49,044 nt of DNA from Spirochaetaceae bacterium (GCA_017416145.1 JAFQDD010000005.1:1-49044); one strand, 5' to 3'; positions 35,353 through 44,568 are shown, counted from the first letter of the stretch. Notes: a model not told the origin generated them from the sequence alone. Program-made: numbers and translations.

Positions 35353-36627
35353 GTGATAAAAAGAACAGGTTACGCTGATTTACCACTTCACGTTGGCACA
35401 GTTCCAAAATGGCTTGCTGACAGAATGATGGAACTTGGCACTTTAATTGTAGAATCTCTCATTATCAATTACGGGAAAAAAGAAGTCCTCCGCCGACTAA
35501 GCGATCCCCTTTGGTTTCAGTCTTTGGGAGCCGTTCTTGGCATGGATTGGCACTCATCTGGAATTACAACCAGCGTAATGTACGCTCTAAAACGGGGAAT
35601 AAACCGTCGTGCAAAAGAGTTTGGGCTATGCGTTTGTGGCGGACGTGGCAAATATTCTCGAAAAACCCCAGAAGAACTTCTTTTTCTAGCAGATGCCACA
35701 GGCTTAGACGGAGAAAACCTCGTTCGCACCAGCAAACTTACAGCAAAGGTTGATAGCACAGCCATTCAAGACGGATTTCAGCTTTATCAGCATAATTTTA
35801 TTTTATCAGATGAAGGAGACTGGGCTGTTGTGCAACAGGGAATGAACGGTGAAACCCAAAAAGCAAGACGGTATCACTGGTGCTCAGAAAATGTAAAAGA
35901 TTTTTGCGAAGAGCCCCACACAGCTGTTATCGGCGAAAACCGTGGAAAAATCCTAAATCTTACAGCAAAAGATGCAAATCCCACAAAAAAGGCGATTATC
36001 CAAATATCAAAAGAAAATCCAGAAAAGATAATTAAAGAATGTAAACAAATAATCGAAACAAACTCATTTCCAAAAAGTCCTTTGAAAAACGCTACAGAGC
36101 TAGAACTTTTTAAAAATCCAGAACCGGAAAAGACAAAAATTCTTCTATATAATAATAGAAATCTTACAATGCCATCTCATCACGAAGTTCGAGCAGAAGA
36201 CGTGGATTTAAAACGCTTAGGAGCCGTTCTTGCCACCGCCTATTCCACACCAACAGACAACTTTGAAGATTTACTCCTAACCCAAGGCTTAGGCCCTAGA
36301 ACTTTGCAAACCCTCACCTTAGTTAGCGAAGTGATTTACGGAACACCAAGCCGCTTTTACGACCCAGCCCGATTTTCCTTTGCTAACGGCGGCAAAGACG
36401 GACACCCTTTCCCAGTTCCTCTTAAAGTTTACGACAACGCAATTCAAGTTTTGCAAGACAGCATAGAAAAATCAAAACTTGGCTACAAAGACAAGTCCGA
36501 ATGTATAAAACGCCTACACACCACCGCCCTCGAAATCGAAAAAAATTGCTCCCCAGAGGCCGATTTTGAAAAAACACTAGCCTTTGAAAGAGAAAACTCG
36601 GATGCATGGGGCGGAAAAACTGTGTAA
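35353..36627 (+). CDS. DUF763 protein
   Basis: 424 residues. The GTG start fits the family's first motif (RTGYADLPLHVGTVPKWLADRM). Further conserved parts are GAVLGMDWHSSGITTSV, the KVDSTAIQDGFQLYQHNFI core near 130-150 and HHEVRAEDVDLKRLGAVLATAYSTP followed by LLLTQGLGPRTLQTLTLVSEVIYG, a helix-hairpin-helix-like segment, and ARFSFANGGKDGHPFPVP near the end. The family is found in archaea and some bacteria, and its function is unknown; the HhH-like part hints at nucleic acid binding. Confidence 0.9.
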   Translation: MIKRTGYADLPLHVGTVPKWLADRMMELGTLIVESLIINYGKKEVLRRLSDPLWFQSLGAVLGMDWHSSGITTSVMYALKRGINRRAKEFGLCVCGGRGKYSRKTPEELLFLADATGLDGENLVRTSKLTAKVDSTAIQDGFQLYQHNFILSDEGDWAVVQQGMNGETQKARRYHWCSENVKDFCEEPHTAVIGENRGKILNLTAKDANPTKKAIIQISKENPEKIIKECKQIIETNSFPKSPLKNATELELFKNPEPEKTKILLYNNRNLTMPSHHEVRAEDVDLKRLGAVLATAYSTPTDNFEDLLLTQGLGPRTLQTLTLVSEVIYGTPSRFYDPARFSFANGGKDGHPFPVPLKVYDNAIQVLQDSIEKSKLGYKDKSECIKRLHTTALEIEKNCSPEADFEKTLAFERENSDAWGGKTV

Positions 36628-36718
36628 CCGAAAAAAAAGCACCTTTTTAAAATTATTCTACTTGGAAAAAAAATATAAATACATTAGTACTTTTACATAT
36701 TTTAAAAATGGGTCTAAA

Positions 36719-38722
36719 ATGAAAAAGAAGAAAAACAAGGGATTTCGGTTATTATCCCAACATTTAATCGCTATAATTTTTGGAATTATAATCATTTTTG
36801 CGGGATGTACAGCTAGAACAAAATTTACCAATGAAATAAGTTATGAATCTGATTATGTAAAAACAGTACAATTAAAAGATGATTATTATACAGCAATAAA
36901 CAGAGAAAAAATAATTGAAAATATTCCGAATCTTTCTTCTGAAATGAAAATTTCAAATACAACAATAATTTCAAATATCATTGATGTAAATTTAATAAAT
37001 ATTCTCGAAGAATTAGAATCCAAGGAAAACAAAACTCGAAAAGAACAAATGCTTATGGATTTTTATCATTCCGGTACAAATTTGAAATTGCGTAATCAAT
37101 TAGGTTATGAACCAATAAAACCATATTTAGAAAACTATAAAAATGCTAATTCCATAGAAGAACTAATATATGCTGAAGTTCTTCTTTATAAAGAAATGGG
37201 TATTTCTGTTTTGTTTAATTTCCAGAATGACTATATTGTAACAGAATTTTCTGTATTACCAATATTAAATACAGATTTCTATAAAACATTAGAAAATCAA
37301 CAAAAATATCAATTAATTGTAGAAAATTTGCTTGTTCTAGCAGAGCATGATGATTTGAATGCAAAAAAAATTTCTAAATCATTTATTGAGTTTGAGGTAC
37401 ATTTGTTTCAAAAGAAATTAACTTTTGAACAACAACTAGAAAATGTAAGTAGCAAACAAATTCTATTCGAAAATATCTCTGATTTGTTTGAGCACTTTAA
37501 TTTTCGTAAATTTTGTTTTGATTTAGGATATCCAACTTTATCCTATTTAGCTACATTTGATTTTGAATACACTAAGTATGTTGCCAGTTTTTTTTCACCA
37601 GAAAATCTAGAATTACTAAAAAATTACGGAGTTTGTCGACTTTTATTAAAATCATGTAACTATTTATCAGAAGCGTTTGTAACACAATATCAAGAGCTTG
37701 AACAACTGATATATGGAACTATTCCCCAAAAAATTACAGATGAGACTGTAAAATTAGAGACATTATCTTCTCTTAAGACATGTTTCCCCTCATACTTGGA
37801 TGAGATTTATATAAAAAAATATTGTTCCACAGAAATAAAAGAAAATATAGTCAATTTAGCAAAAGATATTGTGAATGAATGTAAACTTCTGATTACAAAT
37901 ACAGAGTTATTAAATGAAAAAGGGAAAAGAATTGCAATACGAAAACTTGAAAAAATGACAATTAAAGTAGGATTTCCTGAGGTAGTTTTAGATTATTTCG
38001 AAACTAAAACTTTATTCAACCCAGAAAATTATCTACAGAATTGTTATACAGCAACAAAAGAGAAAACATTATGGCGAATGAAAAATGTTGAACTGTATAG
38101 TGATAAATTCATTTGGCGGGATGCTACATTTTTACCAAATGCCTATTATGATCCGTACACAAATTCATTTACCATTACTGCTGGTTTTTTGCAACCTCCT
38201 CATTATTCGATGGAGTTTTCCTACGAAGAAATTCTTGGAAAAATAGGATTTGTCATTGCCCACGAAATTTCACATTCATTTGACAAAGATTGGATAAATT
38301 ACAATCATCTTGGATCATTCTCTTTTGTGTGGGATGAAAAATCACTAGAAAAATATAAAATCTGGTGTAACAAAATTGAAAAATTATATAATGGTTATTC
38401 TGATTTTTACGGTATAGCGAACAATGGAAGAATTACTGTTTCAGAAAACATTGCCGACATTGTTGGAATGCAAATTTGTTTGAATATTTTGAATAACACT
38501 AAACAACCTAATTATGAAAAGTTTTTTAAATCTTATGCTCAATTAAATTTTGAAATTGCGAATAAACAAGTTTTGAGTTTTCTTTCTCAAAATGATAAAC
38601 ACGCTCTTCCTAGGGCAAGAGTAAATCTAGTAATTGCCAATTTTCAAGAGTTTTATGATACTTACGGAATTACAAACAAAGACGATATGTATGTAAAGCT
38701 TGAAGATCGTGTAAAATTTTGA
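36719..38722 (+). CDS. M13-family (neprilysin-like) metallopeptidase lipoprotein
   Basis: 667 residues from the ATG at 36719, where the signal peptide begins; it ends in IIFAGC (about residue 33), a lipobox. The C-terminal catalytic domain is intact: NAYYDPYTNSFTITAGFLQPP, zinc motif HEISH (H515, E516, H519), third ligand E576 in ENIADIVG and a late RARVN motif. It therefore cleaves peptides in the periplasm or at the surface. The N-terminal domain is AT-rich and much diverged. Length matches M13 enzymes (~650-700). No Shine-Dalgarno is evident. It opens an AT-rich block with other envelope and protease-like genes. Confidence 0.9.
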   Translation: MKKKKNKGFRLLSQHLIAIIFGIIIIFAGCTARTKFTNEISYESDYVKTVQLKDDYYTAINREKIIENIPNLSSEMKISNTTIISNIIDVNLINILEELESKENKTRKEQMLMDFYHSGTNLKLRNQLGYEPIKPYLENYKNANSIEELIYAEVLLYKEMGISVLFNFQNDYIVTEFSVLPILNTDFYKTLENQQKYQLIVENLLVLAEHDDLNAKKISKSFIEFEVHLFQKKLTFEQQLENVSSKQILFENISDLFEHFNFRKFCFDLGYPTLSYLATFDFEYTKYVASFFSPENLELLKNYGVCRLLLKSCNYLSEAFVTQYQELEQLIYGTIPQKITDETVKLETLSSLKTCFPSYLDEIYIKKYCSTEIKENIVNLAKDIVNECKLLITNTELLNEKGKRIAIRKLEKMTIKVGFPEVVLDYFETKTLFNPENYLQNCYTATKEKTLWRMKNVELYSDKFIWRDATFLPNAYYDPYTNSFTITAGFLQPPHYSMEFSYEEILGKIGFVIAHEISHSFDKDWINYNHLGSFSFVWDEKSLEKYKIWCNKIEKLYNGYSDFYGIANNGRITVSENIADIVGMQICLNILNNTKQPNYEKFFKSYAQLNFEIANKQVLSFLSQNDKHALPRARVNLVIANFQEFYDTYGITNKDDMYVKLEDRVKF

Positions 38723-39122
38723 TATTCACATTATATTAGCCAAGATTGATTTTTAGTTCTTTTGAATCAATGACACAATTACAGAAAAAGAAAAAATGTA
38801 AAACAAACAATTGACAAGTTGAGAATTCTTATTTATGATTAAAAATAGAGAGATGAGTTTATCATAAAAAAAGTTGTTTTCAGTATTTTCCATATTTAAC
38901 AAATTGGACATTCTTCCGTGTTTGTTTTCTTCTAAACACACTTCTTTTATTTATTCTTTTCTCATGGCTATAACAATCAGTTTTTTTAGTAATACAAAGT
39001 CTTTCTTCAAGACAGTTGGAGTTAAAATACCAAAAGACTAGAAATTAGGAGAAAGAACTGTCTTATTGTACATTTATTTCAGAACTTAAAAATAATTGTG
39101 CAATAAGCAGTTGAAACATAAA
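38723..39122. other. 400-base AT-rich non-coding gap
   Basis: No supported gene. A 62-codon minus-strand frame has no ribosome site and poor composition. Several A/T runs are present, and an inverted GTCTTTT/AAAAGAC-type element can be formed around 39000-39040. No confident promoter or terminator. Confidence 0.4.
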
Positions 39123-40028
39123 ATGAAAAAGATACTAAAAAATTTATTTTCTATTTTGATTTTATTGTGTGTGTTATCTTGTTCATCCACAAATACAAAA
39201 GTTGATTTTACAGATTTTTCTGAAAATGAAATTCCCTTTTCTTACGGATTTAATGGATATATGCCGTTATTCACTTTTTATACAGAATCTTCAGAAGATA
39301 AAATAGTAAAACTAGAGTTGGAATTTGATTCAGGACTTGATGTAAATTTTCTTTCAAAACGAGGAATAAAAAAAATGTTTCCAAAAACTAAGTTTTCAGA
39401 ATCTGGGACATACACAATCAAGCAGGTGTCATTGGAAACAGAAAACGAGGTTTCTATAGAGAACGCACAATTTAAATATCGAAAGGATGAATTTAAAGCA
39501 TCATATCAAGGAATCGATTATGACGGAGCTATTGGATTATCTTTTTTTAAAAATTTTGGAAAAGTAACCTTTGATTTTAGGAATCAAAAAGTAATATTAG
39601 GCGAATATCAAATTGATTCAATGCCAATAAAAATGGTGGAAGTTAATATTCTTGATAATATATTTTATGAAATTCCTATTTATATAAACGGAAATCCAGA
39701 TACAGCTATTATTGATTTTGGAACAAAAGGTTTTGCTGTAATAAGAGAAAATTTCGGAAGGGCAAAACATGATTTTAAAGATGAAGATTATTTAAAAAGT
39801 TTTGACAAATCACTTTTGGAATGGAATTCTTATATAAATATAGAATCTTTGCAAGTTGGAAATTTTGTTTTAGAGAATGTAAAATGTCAAAATTCGAAGG
39901 GTAGATTAATGAATATTCCGGATATTGTACGAAATGTAATTTTTTATAACAACACAATTGGAATAGAGTTGTTTAAGGACAAAATTGTTCAATTTGATTT
40001 TGAAAATAATTTATTTTATGTGAAGTAA
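39123..40028 (+). CDS. Retropepsin-like aspartyl-protease-fold lipoprotein
   Basis: 301 residues from the ATG at 39123, where the signal peptide begins; the lipobox is VLSC (about residue 20). The first lobe has LEFDSGLDVNFLS (D-S-G in place of D-T-G) and ends with GAIGLSFFKNFGKVTFDFRNQKVILGE, the usual lobe closure of retropepsin-like proteins. The second lobe has TAIIDFGTKGFAVI, with D-F-G instead of D-T-G, and ends IGIELFKDKIVQFDFENNLFYV. Two lobes in one chain suggest a pepsin-like pseudo-dimer; the changed second motif may mean it is inactive. Likely periplasmic. Confidence 0.7.
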   Translation: MKKILKNLFSILILLCVLSCSSTNTKVDFTDFSENEIPFSYGFNGYMPLFTFYTESSEDKIVKLELEFDSGLDVNFLSKRGIKKMFPKTKFSESGTYTIKQVSLETENEVSIENAQFKYRKDEFKASYQGIDYDGAIGLSFFKNFGKVTFDFRNQKVILGEYQIDSMPIKMVEVNILDNIFYEIPIYINGNPDTAIIDFGTKGFAVIRENFGRAKHDFKDEDYLKSFDKSLLEWNSYINIESLQVGNFVLENVKCQNSKGRLMNIPDIVRNVIFYNNTIGIELFKDKIVQFDFENNLFYVK

Positions 40029-40040
40029 AAGGTTAGGAAA

Positions 40041-40166
40041 ATGGTATATTCATTGGAACCTGCGTATTACGTACAGCATGAGTTATCTAGATTAATAATA
40101 AAGTCGGGTACAAATGATTGTCCAGATCTAAAAGAGGCCTGGGCAAGAGAAGTTTCAGGAGTTTAA
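40041..40166 (+). CDS. Small ORF, 41 residues, before the CPBP gene
   Basis: It begins MVYSLEPAYYVQHELSRL and ends EAWAREVSGV, with AGGAAA before the ATG. The stop is two bases before the CPBP start, and the CPBP ribosome site lies inside it, so translation could be coupled. It is hydrophilic and less AT-rich than its neighbours. It could be a real small peptide, for example a substrate or partner of the membrane protease, or a gene remnant. No family recognised. Confidence 0.35.
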   Translation: MVYSLEPAYYVQHELSRLIIKSGTNDCPDLKEAWAREVSGV

Positions 40167-40168
40167 AA

Positions 40169-40777
40169 ATGTTAAAAAATTCTAAACTACAATCTTATCT
40201 ATTGATATATTTTATTACTTTTGCTTTTTTTACATTTTTTAAAATATTTAAAATAGATTTAATGATAGAACATATTGCAGAAATTATTTTTATGATTTTA
40301 ACACTTATCATAATTTGTCGTATTGATAACCCATTTAATCCCGAAAAAATAAAACAATATTCAAAAATTGATAAACCAAAACTTACAAAAATCCTAATAA
40401 TATCAGCTTTTGTAATTTTTATTTTAATAACATACGGACTTACCATAAATGGTAGATACATAAAAAAAACTTTAGATATTCTTCCAATTTCCCAACGTCT
40501 CTTTTATTTTTTCCTATTTTTTATTAGTGGCTTCTTTGAAGAAATACTCATTAAGTGGTGCTTATTTCAGGAACTTGATAAAACTAAAATGCCTAAATGG
40601 GTTTCTATAACATTGGTTTCATTTTTATTTTATGTTTTACATGGGGAAATAGATATACGAACTTTTATTGCAACATTTCTATACCAAGCAATAACCCTTT
40701 TAGCATATAGAAAATATCCAAACATACTATTTTTTGGAATTTTCCATTGGTTAAGGAATTTTACATTATTCGTTTAA
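40169..40777 (+). CDS. CPBP-family (CAAX/Abi) membrane protease-like protein
   Basis: 202 residues from the ATG at 40169, which has AGGAG eight bases upstream. About six membrane segments. The CPBP motif EE-x3-x-R is seen as FFEEILIKWCLF (the Arg is Lys), followed by FYVLHGE and a C-terminal FFGIFHWLRNF, which supply the expected His residues. The family includes CAAX proteases and bacteriocin self-immunity proteins. Catalysis is plausible but the Lys change is noteworthy. Confidence 0.75.
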   Translation: MLKNSKLQSYLLIYFITFAFFTFFKIFKIDLMIEHIAEIIFMILTLIIICRIDNPFNPEKIKQYSKIDKPKLTKILIISAFVIFILITYGLTINGRYIKKTLDILPISQRLFYFFLFFISGFFEEILIKWCLFQELDKTKMPKWVSITLVSFLFYVLHGEIDIRTFIATFLYQAITLLAYRKYPNILFFGIFHWLRNFTLFV

Positions 40778-40825
40778 ATAAGACTTACGTTGTAAGTAAA
40801 AAAATTGATGATATTCTGAGGTTCC

Positions 40826-41401
40826 ATGAATAAAAAACTTTTTCTGTTATTAACATTTTTATTTTTTGTATCATGTCTTTATGGAAATGATATTCGTTTT
40901 TCTTTTGATATAGGTCAAATATCCTTTGGTGGACAAATGAATTCAAAAGAAAAAGATTGGGCTATAAAAGGTGATTTTTTAGATTTTGCCTTTTCAGACT
41001 ATGAATCTGGTTTTGGAATGTCCTTTCAGCCATTATCGATTTATTCTATTGCCAATGAGGAAAATGAAAAAGTACAATTTGGATTATTAAATTTTACATT
41101 TTTTTATGATATTTTTCATTTTAAAAAGAATATTGAAATAAAACCTTTTTTCTCGATAAAAACTCTAAACCCACAAAACTTAAAATTTTACAATATAGAA
41201 GGTGGTTTAAGACTTTCGCTTTATATGAATAAAGAGAAAACCAAGAAATTGAGAATCGAAGGCTTAACAGCCTCTGTTGGTACTAGGTTTACGGAGGGAA
41301 AGTTCAACTTATATTTTGATATTGGAATGGATTTAGGAATTTTAATATATTCTTTTTTTTATTCTGAGTACGAAAAAGCGAAAGACATTTTTTATAATTA
41401 G
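40826..41401 (+). CDS. Secreted protein of unknown function
   Basis: 191 residues with GAGG before the ATG. The signal peptide ends in VSCLYGND, so it is either cleaved after Gly or lipid-modified at the Cys. The rest alternates aromatic and polar residues (IRFSFDIGQISFGGQM, GGLRLSLYMN, KFNLYFDIGMDLGILIYSFF), suggesting a small beta barrel or outer-membrane-associated beta protein. No family recognised. The ACTTAC/GTAAGT hairpin just before it may be a weak regulatory element. Confidence 0.7.
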   Translation: MNKKLFLLLTFLFFVSCLYGNDIRFSFDIGQISFGGQMNSKEKDWAIKGDFLDFAFSDYESGFGMSFQPLSIYSIANEENEKVQFGLLNFTFFYDIFHFKKNIEIKPFFSIKTLNPQNLKFYNIEGGLRLSLYMNKEKTKKLRIEGLTASVGTRFTEGKFNLYFDIGMDLGILIYSFFYSEYEKAKDIFYN

Positions 41402-41466
41402 AGGAAAATGTTTTAAGTCTAATTAGAGATGTTTTTTAGATAAAAAATCCTTTTCCAACATCCTAT

Positions 41467-42192
41467 TTATTTAATAATCGCCACAATATTATCACTTTTT
41501 TCAGTTAATGGAGATAAATCCCAATCACCATAGAACTGAATATCAGAAAAACCAGCTTCCTTTGCAAATCTTTCGATATCGGCTTTACTAACTGGGGAGA
41601 TTTCCACATCCCGCAAAACAGCTATTGGCTTTTTACCGTAATGCTCCAAAGTTTGATTCAAGAAAAGTTTTCCATCACGAGAAGAAATGTTTGTTATCAA
41701 TTTTGAGCGGATACTTTCTCTGACTGGAAGGGCAAAATCCTTGTTTAAGTCATATTTATCAAAATTTGTTAGATTTAAAACCACAACTCCTTTTTCTGCC
41801 ACTAATGTTTTGCAATCAAAAAAGAATTTTCGTAAAAGTATTTCATCGTTTCTGAATATTAACTCATTATTCAAACAAGAAATTACGTTGTAAAATCCTT
41901 TGCCTAAAAAACGCACCATTTCCAAAGAGGACATTTGAAAAAAACGTAAAGCCATATTTGGAAAACGGCGACGACGGTTTGCAGTTTCTAACATTTCTTG
42001 ATTTGTTTCGATTCCGGTAACATCATGGCCATTTTTTGAAAGCCAATGTTCTAGAGAGCCAGTCCCACATCCAACACGCAAAACCTTTGCAGGTAAATAA
42101 TTTTTTGTTAAATCTTCAAATAATTTCTTTTGGGAAGCAGTTACTGTATATAATTCATCGTAGTATTCTATTATGTTATTAATATATTCCAT
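41467..42192 (-). CDS. Class I SAM-dependent methyltransferase
   Basis: 241 residues from the ATG at 42192. Motif I is VLRVGCGTGSLEHWLSKNG (about residues 37-55), followed by VTGIETNQEML and the post-motif NVISCLNNELIF, as in methyltransferase type 11/25 proteins. A beta-rich region near 165-200 may determine the substrate, which is unknown. The gene has a -10 element six bases before its start and no Shine-Dalgarno. It converges with the secreted protein gene. Confidence 0.85.
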   Translation of the reverse strand: MEYINNIIEYYDELYTVTASQKKLFEDLTKNYLPAKVLRVGCGTGSLEHWLSKNGHDVTGIETNQEMLETANRRRRFPNMALRFFQMSSLEMVRFLGKGFYNVISCLNNELIFRNDEILLRKFFFDCKTLVAEKGVVVLNLTNFDKYDLNKDFALPVRESIRSKLITNISSRDGKLFLNQTLEHYGKKPIAVLRDVEISPVSKADIERFAKEAGFSDIQFYGDWDLSPLTEKSDNIVAIIK

Positions 42193-42198
42193 AATAAT

Positions 42199-42227
42199 AG
42201 TATAAATCACAATTTTCAATTTGACTA
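42199..42227 (-). promoter_or_regulatory. Methyltransferase promoter, probably leaderless
   Basis: Minus strand TAGTCA (42222-42227), 17 bases, TATACT (42199-42204), six bases before the ATG at 42192. No ribosome site. Confidence 0.5.
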
Positions 42228-42294
42228 GTTTTTCAAATTTTTAATAAAAAATACCTAGATTCTCCAAATATTCCACAGTTAAAATAAGACATAT

Positions 42295-42323
42295 TTGACC
42301 TCTATTGTTTTATTTTGTATACT
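42295..42323 (+). promoter_or_regulatory. ychJ promoter, probably leaderless
   Basis: TTGACC (42295-42300), exactly 17 bases, then TATACT (42318-42323), nine bases before the ATG at 42333. The predicted start point is about three bases before the ATG, and no Shine-Dalgarno is present. This is the clearest leaderless promoter in the window. Confidence 0.65.
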
Positions 42324-42332
42324 TCTATCGAT

Positions 42333-42830
42333 ATGAAAGACAATGAATTATGCCCTTGTGGCTCAAAAAAAGAATTTGGTGCTTGTTGTGGACCAATTAT
42401 TGCAGGAACAAAAAAAGCAGAAACTGCTGAAGAATTGATGAGAAGCCGTTACACAGCTTACGTAACTCACGATATTGACCATATCGTAAAAACTTGTAGA
42501 GCTGGAAACGAAGAAGATGGCATTGATTTAGAAGAAACTCGCCGTTGGTCAGAAGAATCAACTTGGCAAGGTCTAAAAATCCTTAGAACTGAAAAAGGTT
42601 CAGCCTCTGATAAAGAAGGAATCGTAGAATTTTCTGCAACTTATACAAGAAAAGGCTTACGGGATGTTCACCTTGAAAGAGCTTATTTCAAAAAAGAAAA
42701 TGATACTTGGATTTATGAGGCTGGAGAACTTATTCCAACAACTATCGTTCGCGAAGGTGAAAAAGTTGGAAGAAATGATCCTTGTCCTTGTGGTTCAGGT
42801 AAAAAATACAAAAAATGCTGTGGTCGCTAA
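42333..42830 (+). CDS. YchJ-family (UPF0225) protein with two SEC-C motifs
   Basis: 165 residues from the ATG at 42333. Zinc-binding SEC-C motifs are at both ends: [14 protein letters not shown] near the N-terminus and [13 protein letters not shown] at the C-terminus. The middle is the NTF2-like YchJ fold ([13 protein letters not shown], near 35-48). SEC-C motifs bind Zn2+ and often contact ribosomes or SecB; the function of YchJ is unknown. The next gene starts three bases after its stop, so the two are in one operon. Confidence 0.93.
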   Translation: MKDNELCPCGSKKEFGACCGPIIAGTKKAETAEELMRSRYTAYVTHDIDHIVKTCRAGNEEDGIDLEETRRWSEESTWQGLKILRTEKGSASDKEGIVEFSATYTRKGLRDVHLERAYFKKENDTWIYEAGELIPTTIVREGEKVGRNDPCPCGSGKKYKKCCGR

Positions 42831-42833
42831 TCC

Positions 42834-43601
42834 ATGAAAATTTATACTGGATTTCACTCTGTAGAAGAAAAAATTCGTAGTTCTCAAAACAAAAAGGAAA
42901 CTGGCTTAAAAATCTTGTATGCAAAACCAGGTCCTAGGGTAAAAAAGATTATTTCCCAAGCAAAAACCCAAGGGATTCCTTGTTCAGAAACCACAGAAAA
43001 AGAGCTTAATTCCCTTGTGTCAAACCTTTCTGAAACAGCAAAGGAACACAGAGGAATTGTGCTTATTTCTGAAAATGAAAAGCAAATTTCAGAAAACAAA
43101 GTTGATTTTGACCAATTCCTAAAATCTATAGAAAACAAGGATTCTAGCATTGTTGTGATTTTAGATTCCATCACAGACCCTCACAATGTTGGAGCAATTA
43201 TCCGTAGTTGCGACCAATTTGGCGTGGATTTAGTAGTTTTACCAGAACGCCGTGGAGCTTCCGAAAGTGAAATTATTGGTCGCTCCAGTGCAGGAGCTTC
43301 TGCTTGGGTGCAAACTTCCGTTGTTTCAAATTTGGTTCGCACAGTTGAAAAACTAAAAGAAGCAGGATTTTGGATTTACGGCGCAGACGCTGGTGGAGAA
43401 ACCGCAGGTCAAACTTCTTTGCAAGGAAAAATTGCTCTAGTAATGGGAAGCGAAGGCTCTGGAATTAGTCGACTACTTGAAGAAAAGTGTGATAAAATAA
43501 TTTCTATACCAACTTGTGGAAAACTTGATAGTTTAAATGTTTCAGTTGCTTGTGGCGTTTTACTTTACGAAATAAAACGTCAATCAATGCAACAAAACTA
43601 A
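42834..43601 (+). CDS. rlmB: TrmH/RlmB-type 23S rRNA 2'-O-methyltransferase
   Basis: 255 residues. Residues 1-80 form the small substrate-binding domain (KIYTGFHSVEEKIRS...), and the rest is the SPOUT domain: VILDSITDPHNVGAIIRSCDQFGVD (motif 1), ALVMGSEGSGISRLLEEKCD (motif 2) and ISIPTCGKLDSLNVSVACGVLLYE (motif 3). The full-length architecture matches RlmB, which methylates G2251 of 23S rRNA. It starts three bases after ychJ with no separate ribosome site and is probably translated by coupling. Confidence 0.88.
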   Translation: MKIYTGFHSVEEKIRSSQNKKETGLKILYAKPGPRVKKIISQAKTQGIPCSETTEKELNSLVSNLSETAKEHRGIVLISENEKQISENKVDFDQFLKSIENKDSSIVVILDSITDPHNVGAIIRSCDQFGVDLVVLPERRGASESEIIGRSSAGASAWVQTSVVSNLVRTVEKLKEAGFWIYGADAGGETAGQTSLQGKIALVMGSEGSGISRLLEEKCDKIISIPTCGKLDSLNVSVACGVLLYEIKRQSMQQN

Positions 43602-43615
43602 AAAATCTGTGTCTA

Positions 43616-43651
43616 AAATATCAGAAACTCTAAGAATCTCTTGATATTTTT
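43616..43651 (+). terminator. Weak terminator after rlmB
   Basis: AAATATCA (43616-43623) and TGATATTT (43642-43649) form an 8-bp, A/T-rich stem ending in T5. Moderate evidence only. Confidence 0.5.
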
Positions 43652-43677
43652 ACATAAAAAAAATTAAGGACAACAAA

Positions 43678-44541
43678 ATGGCAGAAATCGAAGTACAAAA
43701 AACTCTTGATCAAGAAGCTTTAGAAAAGATTATCGAAATCAAAAGAACTTCTAAAGAACAAATCAAAAAGGTCAAACAAGAGTTAAAACAACAAAAACTC
43801 GAACAAAAAAATAAAGGAAAAGTTGTTCCTCTTTCAAAAGCTGCAAAACAAGAAAAAAAACAACAGCTAAGAGAAGCAAAACGCCTAGAATACGTTACTC
43901 GAAAAAAACGATATTCTACTGGTGAAGAAATCTTTAACTCAATTGCTTCTGGAATTGGAGCTGGACTTGCAATTGCTGCAACAGTTATTCTTGTTTTACG
44001 TGCAGTTTTCAATTCTCCAGCAGATATGAAAACTTTTTACGTAACTGGTGTTTCTGTTTTTGGTGGCACTCTCATTTTGATGTACTTGATTTCAACATTG
44101 TATCACGCATTGGCTCCAATCGGTGCAAAAAAAGTTTTCGCAATTTTGGATCACTGTTCTGTGTACATTTTCGTAGCTGGAACATACACTCCATTTTGTC
44201 TTGGTGCTTTTAATGGTATACAAGGTTGGGTTCTCTTCGGAATAATTTGGGGATTAGCAATTATTGGAGTAGCTTTGTACGCTGTCTACGGAAGCCATAT
44301 GAGAATTGCCTCATCTATCACATACTTTTTTATGGGTTGGATGATAATTGTACTAATTAAACCTGTAAGTGCAGCTCTCCCAAGTTTAAGTTTATTATTC
44401 TTGATTTTGGGTGGCGTTGTTTACACCTTGGGAATATTTTTCTACGCAATGAAAAGTATGAAATGGTTCCACTCAATTTGGCACTTATTTGTACTTGCAG
44501 GAAGTATTCTTCACTTTTTCGCAGTTTTCTTTTCAATTTAA
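43678..44541 (+). CDS. Hemolysin III-family (TrhA/PAQR) membrane protein
   Basis: 287 residues, about 70 longer than typical. Residues 1-75 are a charged Lys/Gln/Glu coiled coil not seen in most relatives. The core has seven membrane segments with the PAQR/HlyIII residues: STLYHAL, LDHCSVYIFVAGTYTPF and SIWHLFVLAGSILHFF, giving the conserved Ser, Asp and His that bind zinc. The real role is unclear: hydrolase or membrane-homeostasis factor. AAGGA precedes the ATG. Confidence 0.9.
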   Translation: MAEIEVQKTLDQEALEKIIEIKRTSKEQIKKVKQELKQQKLEQKNKGKVVPLSKAAKQEKKQQLREAKRLEYVTRKKRYSTGEEIFNSIASGIGAGLAIAATVILVLRAVFNSPADMKTFYVTGVSVFGGTLILMYLISTLYHALAPIGAKKVFAILDHCSVYIFVAGTYTPFCLGAFNGIQGWVLFGIIWGLAIIGVALYAVYGSHMRIASSITYFFMGWMIIVLIKPVSAALPSLSLLFLILGGVVYTLGIFFYAMKSMKWFHSIWHLFVLAGSILHFFAVFFSI

Positions 44542-44568
44542 GACCAAATACAATTTATAATAATTTGG

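Noticed and set aside
35424-35440. Sigma-54-like sequence TGGCAC-N5-TTGT
   Set aside because: It lies inside the DUF763 coding region and lacks the GC of the -12 element.
38753-38941. 62-codon minus-strand frame in the gap after the M13 gene
   Set aside because: No ribosome site, no recognisable family and composition like the surrounding AT-rich non-coding DNA.
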